Part shown: piece by piece, positions 1-7,772 of the stretch
Layout: each line of letters opens with the position of its first letter
Position numbering within the stretch: the stretch's first letter is position 1
NCBI RefSeq assembly: GCF_023516505.1
Contig: NZ_JAMGBB010000001.1
Location: 1,550,001 to 1,614,000, forward strand
DNA: 64,000 nt
DNA from: Sphingomonas brevis
Lineage (GTDB): Bacteria; Pseudomonadota; Alphaproteobacteria; Sphingomonadales; Sphingomonadaceae
Direction of reading: 5' to 3'
Notes under the pieces: model-generated
Seen by the model: the letters and a program-made list of their open reading frames with translations, nothing else
The model's database searches: none
Told to the model about the DNA's origin: nothing
Made by a program: the position numbers and the translations under genes

Positions 1-148
1 CCGGCAGGGGGGTCTTGCCGCCGGGGAGCGCGATCAGCGCCTCGCCGCGGGCGTCGAGCGCGCTTTCGATGATGAAGCCGATATCGCCGGCGACCGCGTC
101 CGCCATTTCCTCGACGCTGTCATAGTCCCACCATTCGGCTTCGATCAT
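1..148 (-). CDS. pgl: 6-phosphogluconolactonase, N-terminal part
   Basis: The gene runs off the left edge, so only about 49 N-terminal residues are visible. They include the phrase ALPGGKTP, which matches the sugar-phosphate-binding loop (AxxGGxTP) of the SOL/DevB lactonase family. The enzyme hydrolyses 6-phosphogluconolactone to 6-phosphogluconate in the cytoplasm. It lies downstream of zwf on the same strand, where the next step of the Entner-Doudoroff or pentose-phosphate route is expected. The ATG start is followed by Glu/Asp-rich residues (MIEAEWWDYD). The identification rests on the short motif plus context. Confidence 0.75.
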   Translation of the reverse strand, partial: MIEAEWWDYDSVEEMADAVAGDIGFIIESALDARGEALIALPGGKTPLP

Positions 149-199
149 TTGCGGCTCCTTTTCGCGTGCCGCGCCTTTGCCGGAAGCGGGAGGAAAAGG

Positions 200-940
200 C
201 TAGCGCCGTTCCTGCTGGACATAGCCGAACCAGGCGGCCACCGGACGTCCGCTGGTGTCAGTGGCAGGGCGGAATTGGGCGCGCTGCTCGACCAGGCGGC
301 AAGTCCATTGATCGATTGCGGGGACGCCGATCGACTTGTTGATCTTGCAGTCGGTCGCGCGGCCGTTGGGGAGAACGCGCACCGCGACGAACACCGCCCC
401 GCCCCGTGGCCAGTAGCGCGCGACTTCGTCGGGATAATCGCGACTGGTGATGCCGCGGACGACTATCGGTCGAGTGGCAATGCCGCCGCTCCCGCCGCCG
501 CCGGTGCCGTTGCCCGATCCGCCGCTACCGGTACCGGTTCCCTGCCCGCCTGCCCCGGTGCCGGGTCCAATGACATTAGACGCCCCCTGGGTATTCTGAT
601 TGCCGCTGTTGGGCGTGGTCGTGGCGGGCTTGGGCTCGGGAACGGGGAGCTGGATGCGCGGCTTGGGCTGGACCACCGGAGTTGCCTTGCTTTCGATATT
701 CCTGGCGGAGGCGGCACCCTCCTCGCGCTTGGGCTTGGACTGGTCTTTCTCGGGCTGAAGCTCGACTACCGGCGGCGGTGGCGGCTCGGTGATGCTCAAG
801 AGGTCGACCACTTCTTCGGGCAATTGCTGGCGGGCGGCGGGCGAAATGTTGATCAGCACGAAGGCCAGGACGACGTGAATCGCCACCACCATCAGGGCGG
901 TTAGGGCGCGGTCGCGGCGGGTCAGCTGCTCGTGATACAT
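200..940 (-). CDS. TonB-family energy transducer protein
   Basis: This 246-residue protein has one membrane segment near residues 14-32, then a Pro-rich stretch (PPPPPVVELQPEK) and Lys/Pro repeats up to about residue 110. A Gly-rich linker follows, then a C-terminal TonB fold (YPDEVARYWPRGGAVFVAVRV at the start of the domain). It should couple the inner-membrane proton gradient to outer-membrane TonB-dependent receptors. No exbB or exbD is seen beside it. It sits between the ROK kinase and pgl in the same orientation, so it may be co-transcribed with sugar catabolism genes. TonB-family assignment is firm; which receptor it serves is unknown. Confidence 0.85.
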   Translation of the reverse strand: MYHEQLTRRDRALTALMVVAIHVVLAFVLINISPAARQQLPEEVVDLLSITEPPPPPVVELQPEKDQSKPKREEGAASARNIESKATPVVQPKPRIQLPVPEPKPATTTPNSGNQNTQGASNVIGPGTGAGGQGTGTGSGGSGNGTGGGGSGGIATRPIVVRGITSRDYPDEVARYWPRGGAVFVAVRVLPNGRATDCKINKSIGVPAIDQWTCRLVEQRAQFRPATDTSGRPVAAWFGYVQQERR

Positions 941-975
941 GGCGCACCAACGTTAGCGCATGCGAACCGGTTTCG

Positions 976-1860
976 TTACGCCCGCGATTGCAGCGCCTGC
1001 TCGGCCAGGATCAGGGCGCCGCGCTGCCCTGCATCGGCGCCCAGCCGCGCCGCGACGATTGGCGCGCGCTCGCCGATATAAGGCAGATAGCCACCGAGCT
1101 TTGCGGCGGTCTTGAACGCAATCTCCTCGACCAGCCAGTGACGCTGGTTGATGACTCCGCCGCCCAGCACGATCCGCTCGCTGGCAAGGGTCAGGAATAT
1201 GCTGGAACAGCCTTCGGCCAGGGCGTCGATCACCGGCGGCCACACAGGGCTGTCGTCGCTGACTTCATCGCCCGGCTGGCGGGCGCGGGTGGCGACCGCG
1301 GAGCCGGACGCCAGCCCCTCAAGACAATCCTCATGGTATGAGCAGACCCCGCCGAAGCTGTCGCCCTCCATGCGGCGGACACGAAGGTGGCCGGCTTCGG
1401 GATGGAGCGAGGCGACCACCGGCCTTCCGCCGACGATGATCCCCATGCCGATGCCGGTACCGACAGTGACATAGACGAAATCGTGGCAGCCTATCGCCGA
1501 GCCATACGCCCCCTCGGCCAGCGCAGCGCCAGTGACATCGGTGTGGATCCTGGCCGGGCAGCCGATCGCCCGCTCCAGCGTGCCAAGCACATCGGCGCCG
1601 TCCCAGCCCGGCTTCACCGTGGCGACGACATGGCCATAGTCGGGCTGACCGCTATCGAGCTGGAGCGGGCCGAAGCTGGCGATGCCGAGCGCTTCGATCG
1701 GCTCCCGCTCGTGCCATTGCAGTAGCTGGCCAGCGACGCGGGCCAGCGTGTCGGCCCCGTCGGTGACCGGGAGCCGGCAGCGTTCGACAATCTCCCTTGG
1801 GGTACCCAGCACCAGGTTGGCGTTGGTCCCTCCAAGCTCGAGCCCGGCAAGCCTGGTCAT
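976..1860 (-). CDS. ROK-family sugar kinase (fructokinase-like)
   Basis: The 294-residue protein opens with the ATP-binding motif GLELGGTNANLVLG and carries the ROK signature around VTVGTGIGMGI. A putative zinc site follows (HPEAGH, then CSYHEDCLEGLASG), as in the YdhR/Mak type of bacterial fructokinases. It should phosphorylate a hexose, most likely fructose, with ATP in the cytoplasm. It starts 9 bases downstream of the zwf stop, so the two are probably one transcript. Glucokinase or mannokinase activity cannot be excluded from sequence alone. Confidence 0.82.
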   Translation of the reverse strand: MTRLAGLELGGTNANLVLGTPREIVERCRLPVTDGADTLARVAGQLLQWHEREPIEALGIASFGPLQLDSGQPDYGHVVATVKPGWDGADVLGTLERAIGCPARIHTDVTGAALAEGAYGSAIGCHDFVYVTVGTGIGMGIIVGGRPVVASLHPEAGHLRVRRMEGDSFGGVCSYHEDCLEGLASGSAVATRARQPGDEVSDDSPVWPPVIDALAEGCSSIFLTLASERIVLGGGVINQRHWLVEEIAFKTAAKLGGYLPYIGERAPIVAARLGADAGQRGALILAEQALQSRA

Positions 1861-1869
1861 GCCCCAACC

Positions 1870-3327
1870 TTAATCATGCCAATGCACGCCGTCGCGTTCG
1901 GTCAGCGCGATCGCCGCCGACGGTCCCCAGCTACCGGCGCCATAGGGCTTGGGCGTCAGCCCGGCCCCTTCCCAGGCTGCGCGAACACCGTCGATCCACT
2001 GCCATTGCGCCTCGACCTCGTCGCGGCGGACGAACAGGGTCGGGTCGCCGTCGATCAGGTCGAGCAACAGCCGTTCATAGGCGATCCGCCGGCGGGCGTC
2101 GGCGAAAGCATTGGCCATGCCGACGTCGAGCGGCACTTCGCGCAGTCGGATTCCTTCACGGTCGAGGCCAGGGGTCTTGGCCATCACCAGGAGGCGGATA
2201 TTTTCTTCCGGCTGGATGGCGATCACCAGCTTGTTGGGCTGGGTCCGCGCCCCGCGCGAGGCAAAGATCGAGTGCGGAACGCATTTGAACTGGATGAAGA
2301 TCTCGGTCTTGCGCTCGGCCATTCGCTTGCCTGTCCGCAGGTAGAAAGGAACTCCGGCCCACCGCCAATTTTCGACGTGGGCCTTCAAGGCGACGAAAGT
2401 TTCGGTGGTCGACTCCTTGCCCAACTCTTCGGTGTAGCCGGGGACCGGATCCCCGCCGACCGCGCCCTTGCGATATTGGCCGGTAACGACATGGTCCGAG
2501 ACATCGTCGGGCCGCATCGGGCGAAGCGTGCGCAGCACCTTGACCTTCTCGTCGCGGATCGAAGTGGCGTCGAAGTCGGCAGGCGGCTCCATCGCCACCA
2601 GCGCCAGGAGCTGCAGCATATGGTTCTGGACCATGTCACGAAGCGCGCCGGCGCCGTCATAATAGGCGCCCCGCTCTTCCAGTCCGATGCCTTCCGCAAC
2701 GGTAATCTGGACGTGGTCGATATGGGCCGAGTTCCATAGCGGCTCGAACATCGAATTGGCGAAGCGCAGGGCGAGCAGGTTCTGGACGGTTTCCTTACCC
2801 AGGTAATGGTCGATGCGGAACGTCCGGTCCTCGGGAAAGGCAATGGCGACGGCGTCGTTGATCACCCGGCTGGACGCAAGGTCGGTGCCAAGCGGCTTTT
2901 CCAGCGCAAGTCGAACCCTTGGCCCGGTCAGGCCATTGGCCTCCAGCCCGTCAATGACTGCCTTGAACAGGGTCGGCGCGGTCGACAGGAAGATTGCCAG
3001 CCCGGCACTCGGGTCGACCGTCTTGGCGAGCTTCTTGAACCCCTCCGGCTTGGTCGCGTCGAGGCAGACGTAAGTCAGCCGGCGGGAGAAGACCAAGGCC
3101 GACTTGGGATCGTAGAAATTGGCCGGGACATGCTCTTTCAGCGCTTCGACCGCGCTAGCGCGATACTGCTCGTCATTGAGCTCGCTACGGGCCGTGCCGA
3201 CGATCTTGAAGTTGTCAGGCAGCAGCCCGTCGGCGTGCAAACCGTAGAGCGAAGGCAATAGCATGCGGTGCGCGAGGTCGCCGGTCGCGCCAAACAGCAG
3301 CAGGGTCGAAACCTTTTCCGGGGTCAT
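1870..3327 (-). CDS. zwf: Glucose-6-phosphate 1-dehydrogenase
   Basis: The protein is about 485 residues, the usual length. It has the NADP-binding motif FGATGDLAHR near the N-terminus and the substrate/active-site signature RIDHYLGKETVQN near residue 174. It oxidises glucose 6-phosphate to the lactone with NADP+, the entry step of the Entner-Doudoroff and pentose-phosphate routes. An in-frame GTG immediately precedes the ATG; the ATG at 3327 is preferred because the GGAGAG upstream is at better spacing. It is the first gene of the zwf-ROK-tonB-pgl series. Confidence 0.96.
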   Translation of the reverse strand: MTPEKVSTLLLFGATGDLAHRMLLPSLYGLHADGLLPDNFKIVGTARSELNDEQYRASAVEALKEHVPANFYDPKSALVFSRRLTYVCLDATKPEGFKKLAKTVDPSAGLAIFLSTAPTLFKAVIDGLEANGLTGPRVRLALEKPLGTDLASSRVINDAVAIAFPEDRTFRIDHYLGKETVQNLLALRFANSMFEPLWNSAHIDHVQITVAEGIGLEERGAYYDGAGALRDMVQNHMLQLLALVAMEPPADFDATSIRDEKVKVLRTLRPMRPDDVSDHVVTGQYRKGAVGGDPVPGYTEELGKESTTETFVALKAHVENWRWAGVPFYLRTGKRMAERKTEIFIQFKCVPHSIFASRGARTQPNKLVIAIQPEENIRLLVMAKTPGLDREGIRLREVPLDVGMANAFADARRRIAYERLLLDLIDGDPTLFVRRDEVEAQWQWIDGVRAAWEGAGLTPKPYGAGSWGPSAAIALTERDGVHWHD

Positions 3328-3417
3328 CACCTCTCCATCGCCGCCGTCAGCGCACTATGGGAGGTGAGGACGATGGCCGCAACTGGGTCGAGCGCGCCGA
3401 CGGTTCGATCCGACCGG

Positions 3418-4128
3418 CTAAACGCAGCGGGTGATGATGAGGGTGACATTGTCCGGCGCGCCGCGCGACAGGACCATATCGATCAGCCGGTCGGCCGCAT
3501 CGTCGAGGCTGTTCGAGGTCAGCTCGGCCGCCAACTCATCGTCATCGACCATCCGCGTCAGCCCGTCGCTGCCAAGCAGGAACAGATCGCCCGATTGGAC
3601 TTCTCCGCTCACAATGTCGACCTTCAGGTCCTCGGCCACCCCGACCGCCCGGGTGATCAGGTTCGAATTGGGATGATCGCGAGCTCCGGCCGAATCCAGC
3701 ATGCCCGCGTCGACCAGGTCCTGGACTACGCTATGGTCGCGGCTGATCTGCTCGATCACCCCGCCACGGACCCGGTAGGCCCGGCTGTCCCCGGCCCAAA
3801 AGCAGCAAAACAGACCGTCTGAGATGGCCAGCCCGACCACAGTCGTACCGATCGTGCGGCGCCCGCCCGCCTCGGCCAGCGCAATCAGCTGACGGTTGAC
3901 GTTCTGCAGGGACGAAATCGCCTGTTCGACGAGGACGTCCAGGCTGGTATCGGTGTGAAGTTGGCCGAGCGCTTCGACGACCTTGCCGCTGGCGACGTCG
4001 CCTGCCTCATGGCCGCCCATTCCGTCGGCGACCGCCCACAGCCCCCGATCGGTGAGGGCGATCATCGAATCTTCGTTGATCTTGCGGCGGAGCCCCACGT
4101 GCGTTCTGCTGACGCATTCGATTACCAC
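3418..4128 (-). CDS. PP2C-type protein Ser/Thr phosphatase
   Basis: The 236-residue protein holds the standard PP2C metal-binding motifs: NEDS near residue 20, VADGMGGHEAG near residue 37, GDSRAYR in the middle, GSDGLT, and GAPDN close to the C-terminus. It should dephosphorylate Ser/Thr residues in the cytoplasm using Mn/Mg. The start is GTG, preceded by a GGGGGAAA ribosome site. It is divergent from the adjacent Ser/Thr kinase (95-110 bases between starts), a classic kinase-phosphatase pair that probably acts on shared substrates such as the FHA-linked protein downstream. Confidence 0.93.
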   Translation of the reverse strand: MVIECVSRTHVGLRRKINEDSMIALTDRGLWAVADGMGGHEAGDVASGKVVEALGQLHTDTSLDVLVEQAISSLQNVNRQLIALAEAGGRRTIGTTVVGLAISDGLFCCFWAGDSRAYRVRGGVIEQISRDHSVVQDLVDAGMLDSAGARDHPNSNLITRAVGVAEDLKVDIVSGEVQSGDLFLLGSDGLTRMVDDDELAAELTSNSLDDAADRLIDMVLSRGAPDNVTLIITRCV

Positions 4129-4238
4129 TCGGTTTCCCCCGCCGCCTGTGAGGAGGGGAGACTAGCAATTACCGAGCGATCATGCGATTTACTTTTTATT
4201 AGCTGTCATCGGGGCTTCAATGCGTGGGGGAGTCGGCG

Positions 4239-6506
4239 TTGAGCAAAGCGTATAGTAATAAAGCATTACCGGCAGGCACCGTCCTTCGCGAATGGCGATT
4301 GGAAGAGGTGCTCGGCGTTGGCGGGTTCGGCATCGTCTATAAGGGCCGGGGCATCTATTTCGGCGAGCTCGTCGCCATCAAGGAATATTTCCCCAGTTCG
4401 ATCAGCGAACGCGACGGTGAGGACACCGTCGTTCCGATCGGGTCGGACGTAGAGGAAGTCCATGCGCTAGGCCTCAAGAAGTTCGTCGAGGAAGCCAAGC
4501 TGCTGTGGAACCTGTCGACTCCGTCGCGGCACCCCAACATTGTCAGCGTCCGCAGCCTGTTCGAGATTCACGGCACTGCCTACATGGTGATGGACTTCGA
4601 AGACGGGGTCTCGCTGTCGAAGCTGCTCAAGGAAGGCAGGCGGTTCAACGAACGAAGCCTGTGGAACATTGTCCAGCCGGTCGCCGAAGGCCTTGACCGG
4701 GCGCATCGCGTCGGAGTGCTCCACCGCGATATCAAGCCGCCTAACATCCTCATCGCCGACGACAACCGCCCGGTCCTAATCGATTTCGGATCTGCCCGGT
4801 TCGAGGCAGCGGAAGCAACCAGCACTTCGGTGACGTTCCACACGCCGCCCTACGCCGCGGTCGAGCAATATGTGAAAACCTATCCGCAGGGGCCGTGGAC
4901 CGACATCTATGCGATGGCGGTTGTGCTCTATGAGTGCGTCACGGGCGAAAAGCCGCCTGAAGTGCTCGAGCGGCTGCATGGCGGATTAGGAACGGCGCTT
5001 GCGGACGGCCATTGGCCCGGCTTCGGCAAGCGATTCCTCCAGGCGATCGACGCCGGTATGACGATCAAGCCGTCGGAGCGGCCACAATCGATCCGCGAGT
5101 GGCTGGCGCTATTCGGCAAGAAGAATGTCGTCGAGGAAGTTGGCGAGGAAGAGGAGCCGACGCGCTTCTTCGCTCATGAGCTGACATCCGACGAAATTAC
5201 CCCTGTGCCGCCGCCGGCGCCGGGATTCGATCAGGCCGAAGCGCGCGATACCGGCGTTCCCAACGATCCGAGCGAGGCTCAGTTCAAGCGGGCCGGCGAA
5301 GAGACTGGCGCGTCCAAGAAGAAGAAAAAGGAAGCAGAGGAGACCGCAGCTGCCGCTGCAGCCGCTGCAGGTGCCGCCGCCGCCGCGGGTGCCGCCGCCG
5401 AGCCGCCCAAGGCAGAAAAGCAGGCGGTCGACGAGGCTCCACCGCTCAATCGCAAGCCGGAACCGGAGCCGGTCAAGCGGAAGCCGGTCGTCGCGACCGA
5501 TCCAAATGCCAAGCCGTCTGGCAAGCCATGGTACAAGGAGCCGCGCGCGGCGATGCTCGCCGGCGTGGGCGCGGTTGCATTGATAGCGGCCGTTGTTGCC
5601 GGCACGTCGATGTTCGGCGGCGGAAGCTCCGAAGACTCCGGCGAGAATATCGCCATTGCCGACGCTACTGCTATCGAAGCCTCGCTAACCGACGTAACGG
5701 CACTGGCTCCGGCCGAGCGACTATTTGCCGATGATGCCCGCAAGGCTGGCGCGCCCAAGGCTGCGGTCGATGGCCTGGTTGCTGCTGGAGAGACGCTCGA
5801 CAAGCAAATGGTCGGGCTACAGCCGCTGCTCAACGATCCGGCCCAGGAAAGCGCGGCGACGGCGAAAGCCGACGAGATGAAGCGTACCGCGACGGCCGCG
5901 CATCAGGCATTCGCCAATGCGTTGCTGCAAGATGCCGAAGGCAAGGCGAGCAGGGCGCTTGCCGGCGTGCCCGCTACCGATCCCAGCGTCGGCCGGCTGA
6001 ATGACGCGCTCGGGGGCCTTCGCGGCGCGGTGCAGGCTTCGGCCGCGCCAGATCCGGGCCGGTCCATGGCCGCCGCACGCGATGCGCTGGTGAAATCGCA
6101 GGCAGTTTCAGCTGCCCTGCCCGACGTCCATCGCGCCCAGCTGGCAGCGAAGCGAACCACTGTGACCACGCCCCAACAGGCGAAATTGCAAGAGCCGACG
6201 GCTACCGGAACCACGGTCATATCCGCAGCTCCCACTGTCGCTGCCCCGAGCAGCGCTCCGGCGGCCTCTGCTGGTTCGGCCTCCAAGGTCGCGCAGCTCA
6301 ATTCGATCGTCGCCAGCGGCCGCAGCCTGGCGCGCCAGGTGATCGCCTCGGATAACAAGGAAAATGCACGGCTCGCCAAGGGATATGACAAATATCTGGC
6401 GACGCTCGAAAACAGCGGGCGCGGAACGAGGACCAATGCCGAGCTGGATCAGCTGATAAAGCAGGCCAACCAGACCAAGGCCTATCTGGTGTTCCTCAAC
6501 AAGTAA
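4239..6506 (+). CDS. Membrane-anchored Ser/Thr protein kinase
   Basis: The N-terminal 280 or so residues are a Hanks-type kinase: Gly loop LGVGGFGIVYKG, catalytic Lys in VAIKEYF, HRDIKPPN loop, DFGSAR, and an activation segment ending YAAVEQY. Next comes a linker with a KKKKK stretch and an Ala tract. One membrane segment follows at nucleotides about 5548-5610, then an Ala-rich, probably periplasmic tail of about 290 residues with no recognised fold. TTG at 4239 is chosen because GGGGGAG lies 6 bases before it; GTG at 4224 is an alternative. It is divergent from the PP2C gene and converges on the TIR-FHA gene. Confidence 0.93.
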   Translation: MSKAYSNKALPAGTVLREWRLEEVLGVGGFGIVYKGRGIYFGELVAIKEYFPSSISERDGEDTVVPIGSDVEEVHALGLKKFVEEAKLLWNLSTPSRHPNIVSVRSLFEIHGTAYMVMDFEDGVSLSKLLKEGRRFNERSLWNIVQPVAEGLDRAHRVGVLHRDIKPPNILIADDNRPVLIDFGSARFEAAEATSTSVTFHTPPYAAVEQYVKTYPQGPWTDIYAMAVVLYECVTGEKPPEVLERLHGGLGTALADGHWPGFGKRFLQAIDAGMTIKPSERPQSIREWLALFGKKNVVEEVGEEEEPTRFFAHELTSDEITPVPPPAPGFDQAEARDTGVPNDPSEAQFKRAGEETGASKKKKKEAEETAAAAAAAAGAAAAAGAAAEPPKAEKQAVDEAPPLNRKPEPEPVKRKPVVATDPNAKPSGKPWYKEPRAAMLAGVGAVALIAAVVAGTSMFGGGSSEDSGENIAIADATAIEASLTDVTALAPAERLFADDARKAGAPKAAVDGLVAAGETLDKQMVGLQPLLNDPAQESAATAKADEMKRTATAAHQAFANALLQDAEGKASRALAGVPATDPSVGRLNDALGGLRGAVQASAAPDPGRSMAAARDALVKSQAVSAALPDVHRAQLAAKRTTVTTPQQAKLQEPTATGTTVISAAPTVAAPSSAPAASAGSASKVAQLNSIVASGRSLARQVIASDNKENARLAKGYDKYLATLENSGRGTRTNAELDQLIKQANQTKAYLVFLNK

Positions 6507-6527
6507 CAGCCGGGAGCGGCGGGTGGC

Positions 6528-7559
6528 CTAGTGGCGCGCCGCCGAGCGCGGAATATCGTCGTCGACGATCGCGGCTGGATCAAAATCAGGATCCAGTTCC
6601 TCGTGCGTGCGAAGGACGTGCTCGAAGGAGACGTTGCCGACGCGCAGAACCGAACCGACTTCTAAGTTGGCGCTGCGCTCAATCCGCTTGTTATCGATGA
6701 ACGTCCCGTTGGTTGAATTGAGGTCGGTCACCCGAACCTGGTCTGCCGCCATTTCAACCATGCAATGCTGGCGGGATACACCCAGGCCCGAAACTATCAC
6801 GTCGGCTGGTGCGGCGCGACCGATGCGCAAGCCCTCGGTGCTGACCACGAACCTCGTTTCCTGGTCCTCGCCATCAAGCCGCAGCAGGCAGTGCAGCTGT
6901 TCGCGCTCGTTCGCGCGAAACTCATCGGACCGGCGATAAAATTCGGCCTGTTGCTTTTCTTCTGGAGTAGGCTCGGAAAGTTTCGACTCCTGGGCATTTC
7001 CGAGCCGATCCAGGGCGCGCATGATCTCCTCGGCATTGGGCCGGCGAGACTTGGCATTAGCTTCGCTGCTTGGCGTAGCCGTGGTGCTTGGCGCCTCCGG
7101 CACGGAAGCTGCCTTGGCCGGAACCGGGTCCACGGCAGGAGCTTCAGGGGCCGCTTGCTGTATGGTCCCGACCATCCGGCGCAAATCGCTGACAAGCGTC
7201 TGCCAGCGCGAATCGGACGTATCGCCCGCCCATTGCGCCAGTTCGGAAGCATGGGTGAGCTCGAAGATGATCGGCAGGTCGCACGGTTCGATGATGATCG
7301 GAACCAGCTTGTTGCTGCGGTCAGCGAGCGTCGCTTCGGCCCGGACCCAGCGCGAGCGAACCGATCGCGGCGACCACAAGACCACGACTGCCTTGGCAGC
7401 CCTTAGTTCCTGCTCGATAATTTCGTCGAAGGTTTGACCCGAGCGAAGCACGGCATCCCACCAGACGCTGAACCCTTCGCGTGCGAAGCATTCGGCGAAT
7501 TGCCGGGCCGAGGTCCGATCCTCACGGGAATAGGAGATGAAGATATCATTTCCCGACAC
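6528..7559 (-). CDS. TIR domain protein with C-terminal FHA domain
   Basis: Residues about 4-130 form a TIR domain beginning DIFISYSREDR. It keeps the WxxxE motif (WVRAE, Glu about residue 75) that supplies the catalytic Glu in NAD-cleaving TIR proteins such as SARM1. After a Pro/Ala-rich linker, residues about 244-315 form an FHA domain (LRIGR, SRQHC, NSTNGTF) able to bind phosphothreonine. GTG at 7559 is preferred, with a GGGG site upstream; a longer reading frame reaches 7649 but its extra residues look non-coding. The gene follows the cyclase gene on the same strand (213-base gap) and abuts the kinase gene tail-to-tail. A phospho-controlled NADase or TIR scaffold is inferred. Confidence 0.88.
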   Translation of the reverse strand: MSGNDIFISYSREDRTSARQFAECFAREGFSVWWDAVLRSGQTFDEIIEQELRAAKAVVVLWSPRSVRSRWVRAEATLADRSNKLVPIIIEPCDLPIIFELTHASELAQWAGDTSDSRWQTLVSDLRRMVGTIQQAAPEAPAVDPVPAKAASVPEAPSTTATPSSEANAKSRRPNAEEIMRALDRLGNAQESKLSEPTPEEKQQAEFYRRSDEFRANEREQLHCLLRLDGEDQETRFVVSTEGLRIGRAAPADVIVSGLGVSRQHCMVEMAADQVRVTDLNSTNGTFIDNKRIERSANLEVGSVLRVGNVSFEHVLRTHEELDPDFDPAAIVDDDIPRSAARH

Positions 7560-7772
7560 GCAATTCCCCAGCTTCGCCCTTTCTAATTTACCGCCTATTC
7601 GGGAGCCCGTCGCCGGGCCGCCGAACAGGCCCGCTCGCCTGACCTGCAAACAGCGCCCAGCGAAGCGACTCGAAATAGCTTGGTATATTGTCGGTTAACC
7701 GACCCAAAATGTCGAGGCCAAAGCCGTTTCGCAGCAAGTGATTAGCCTTGGATTCGCCTTGGAAACCACCGT

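Noticed and set aside
1876-2739. A plus-strand frame of 287 residues within zwf
   Set aside because: Shadow of zwf with no recognisable motifs.
3418-7559. Type VI secretion signalling module (PpkA/PppA/Fha)
   Set aside because: Kinase, phosphatase and FHA protein are present, but no Tss, Hcp or VgrG genes lie in the window and the FHA protein is fused to a TIR domain.
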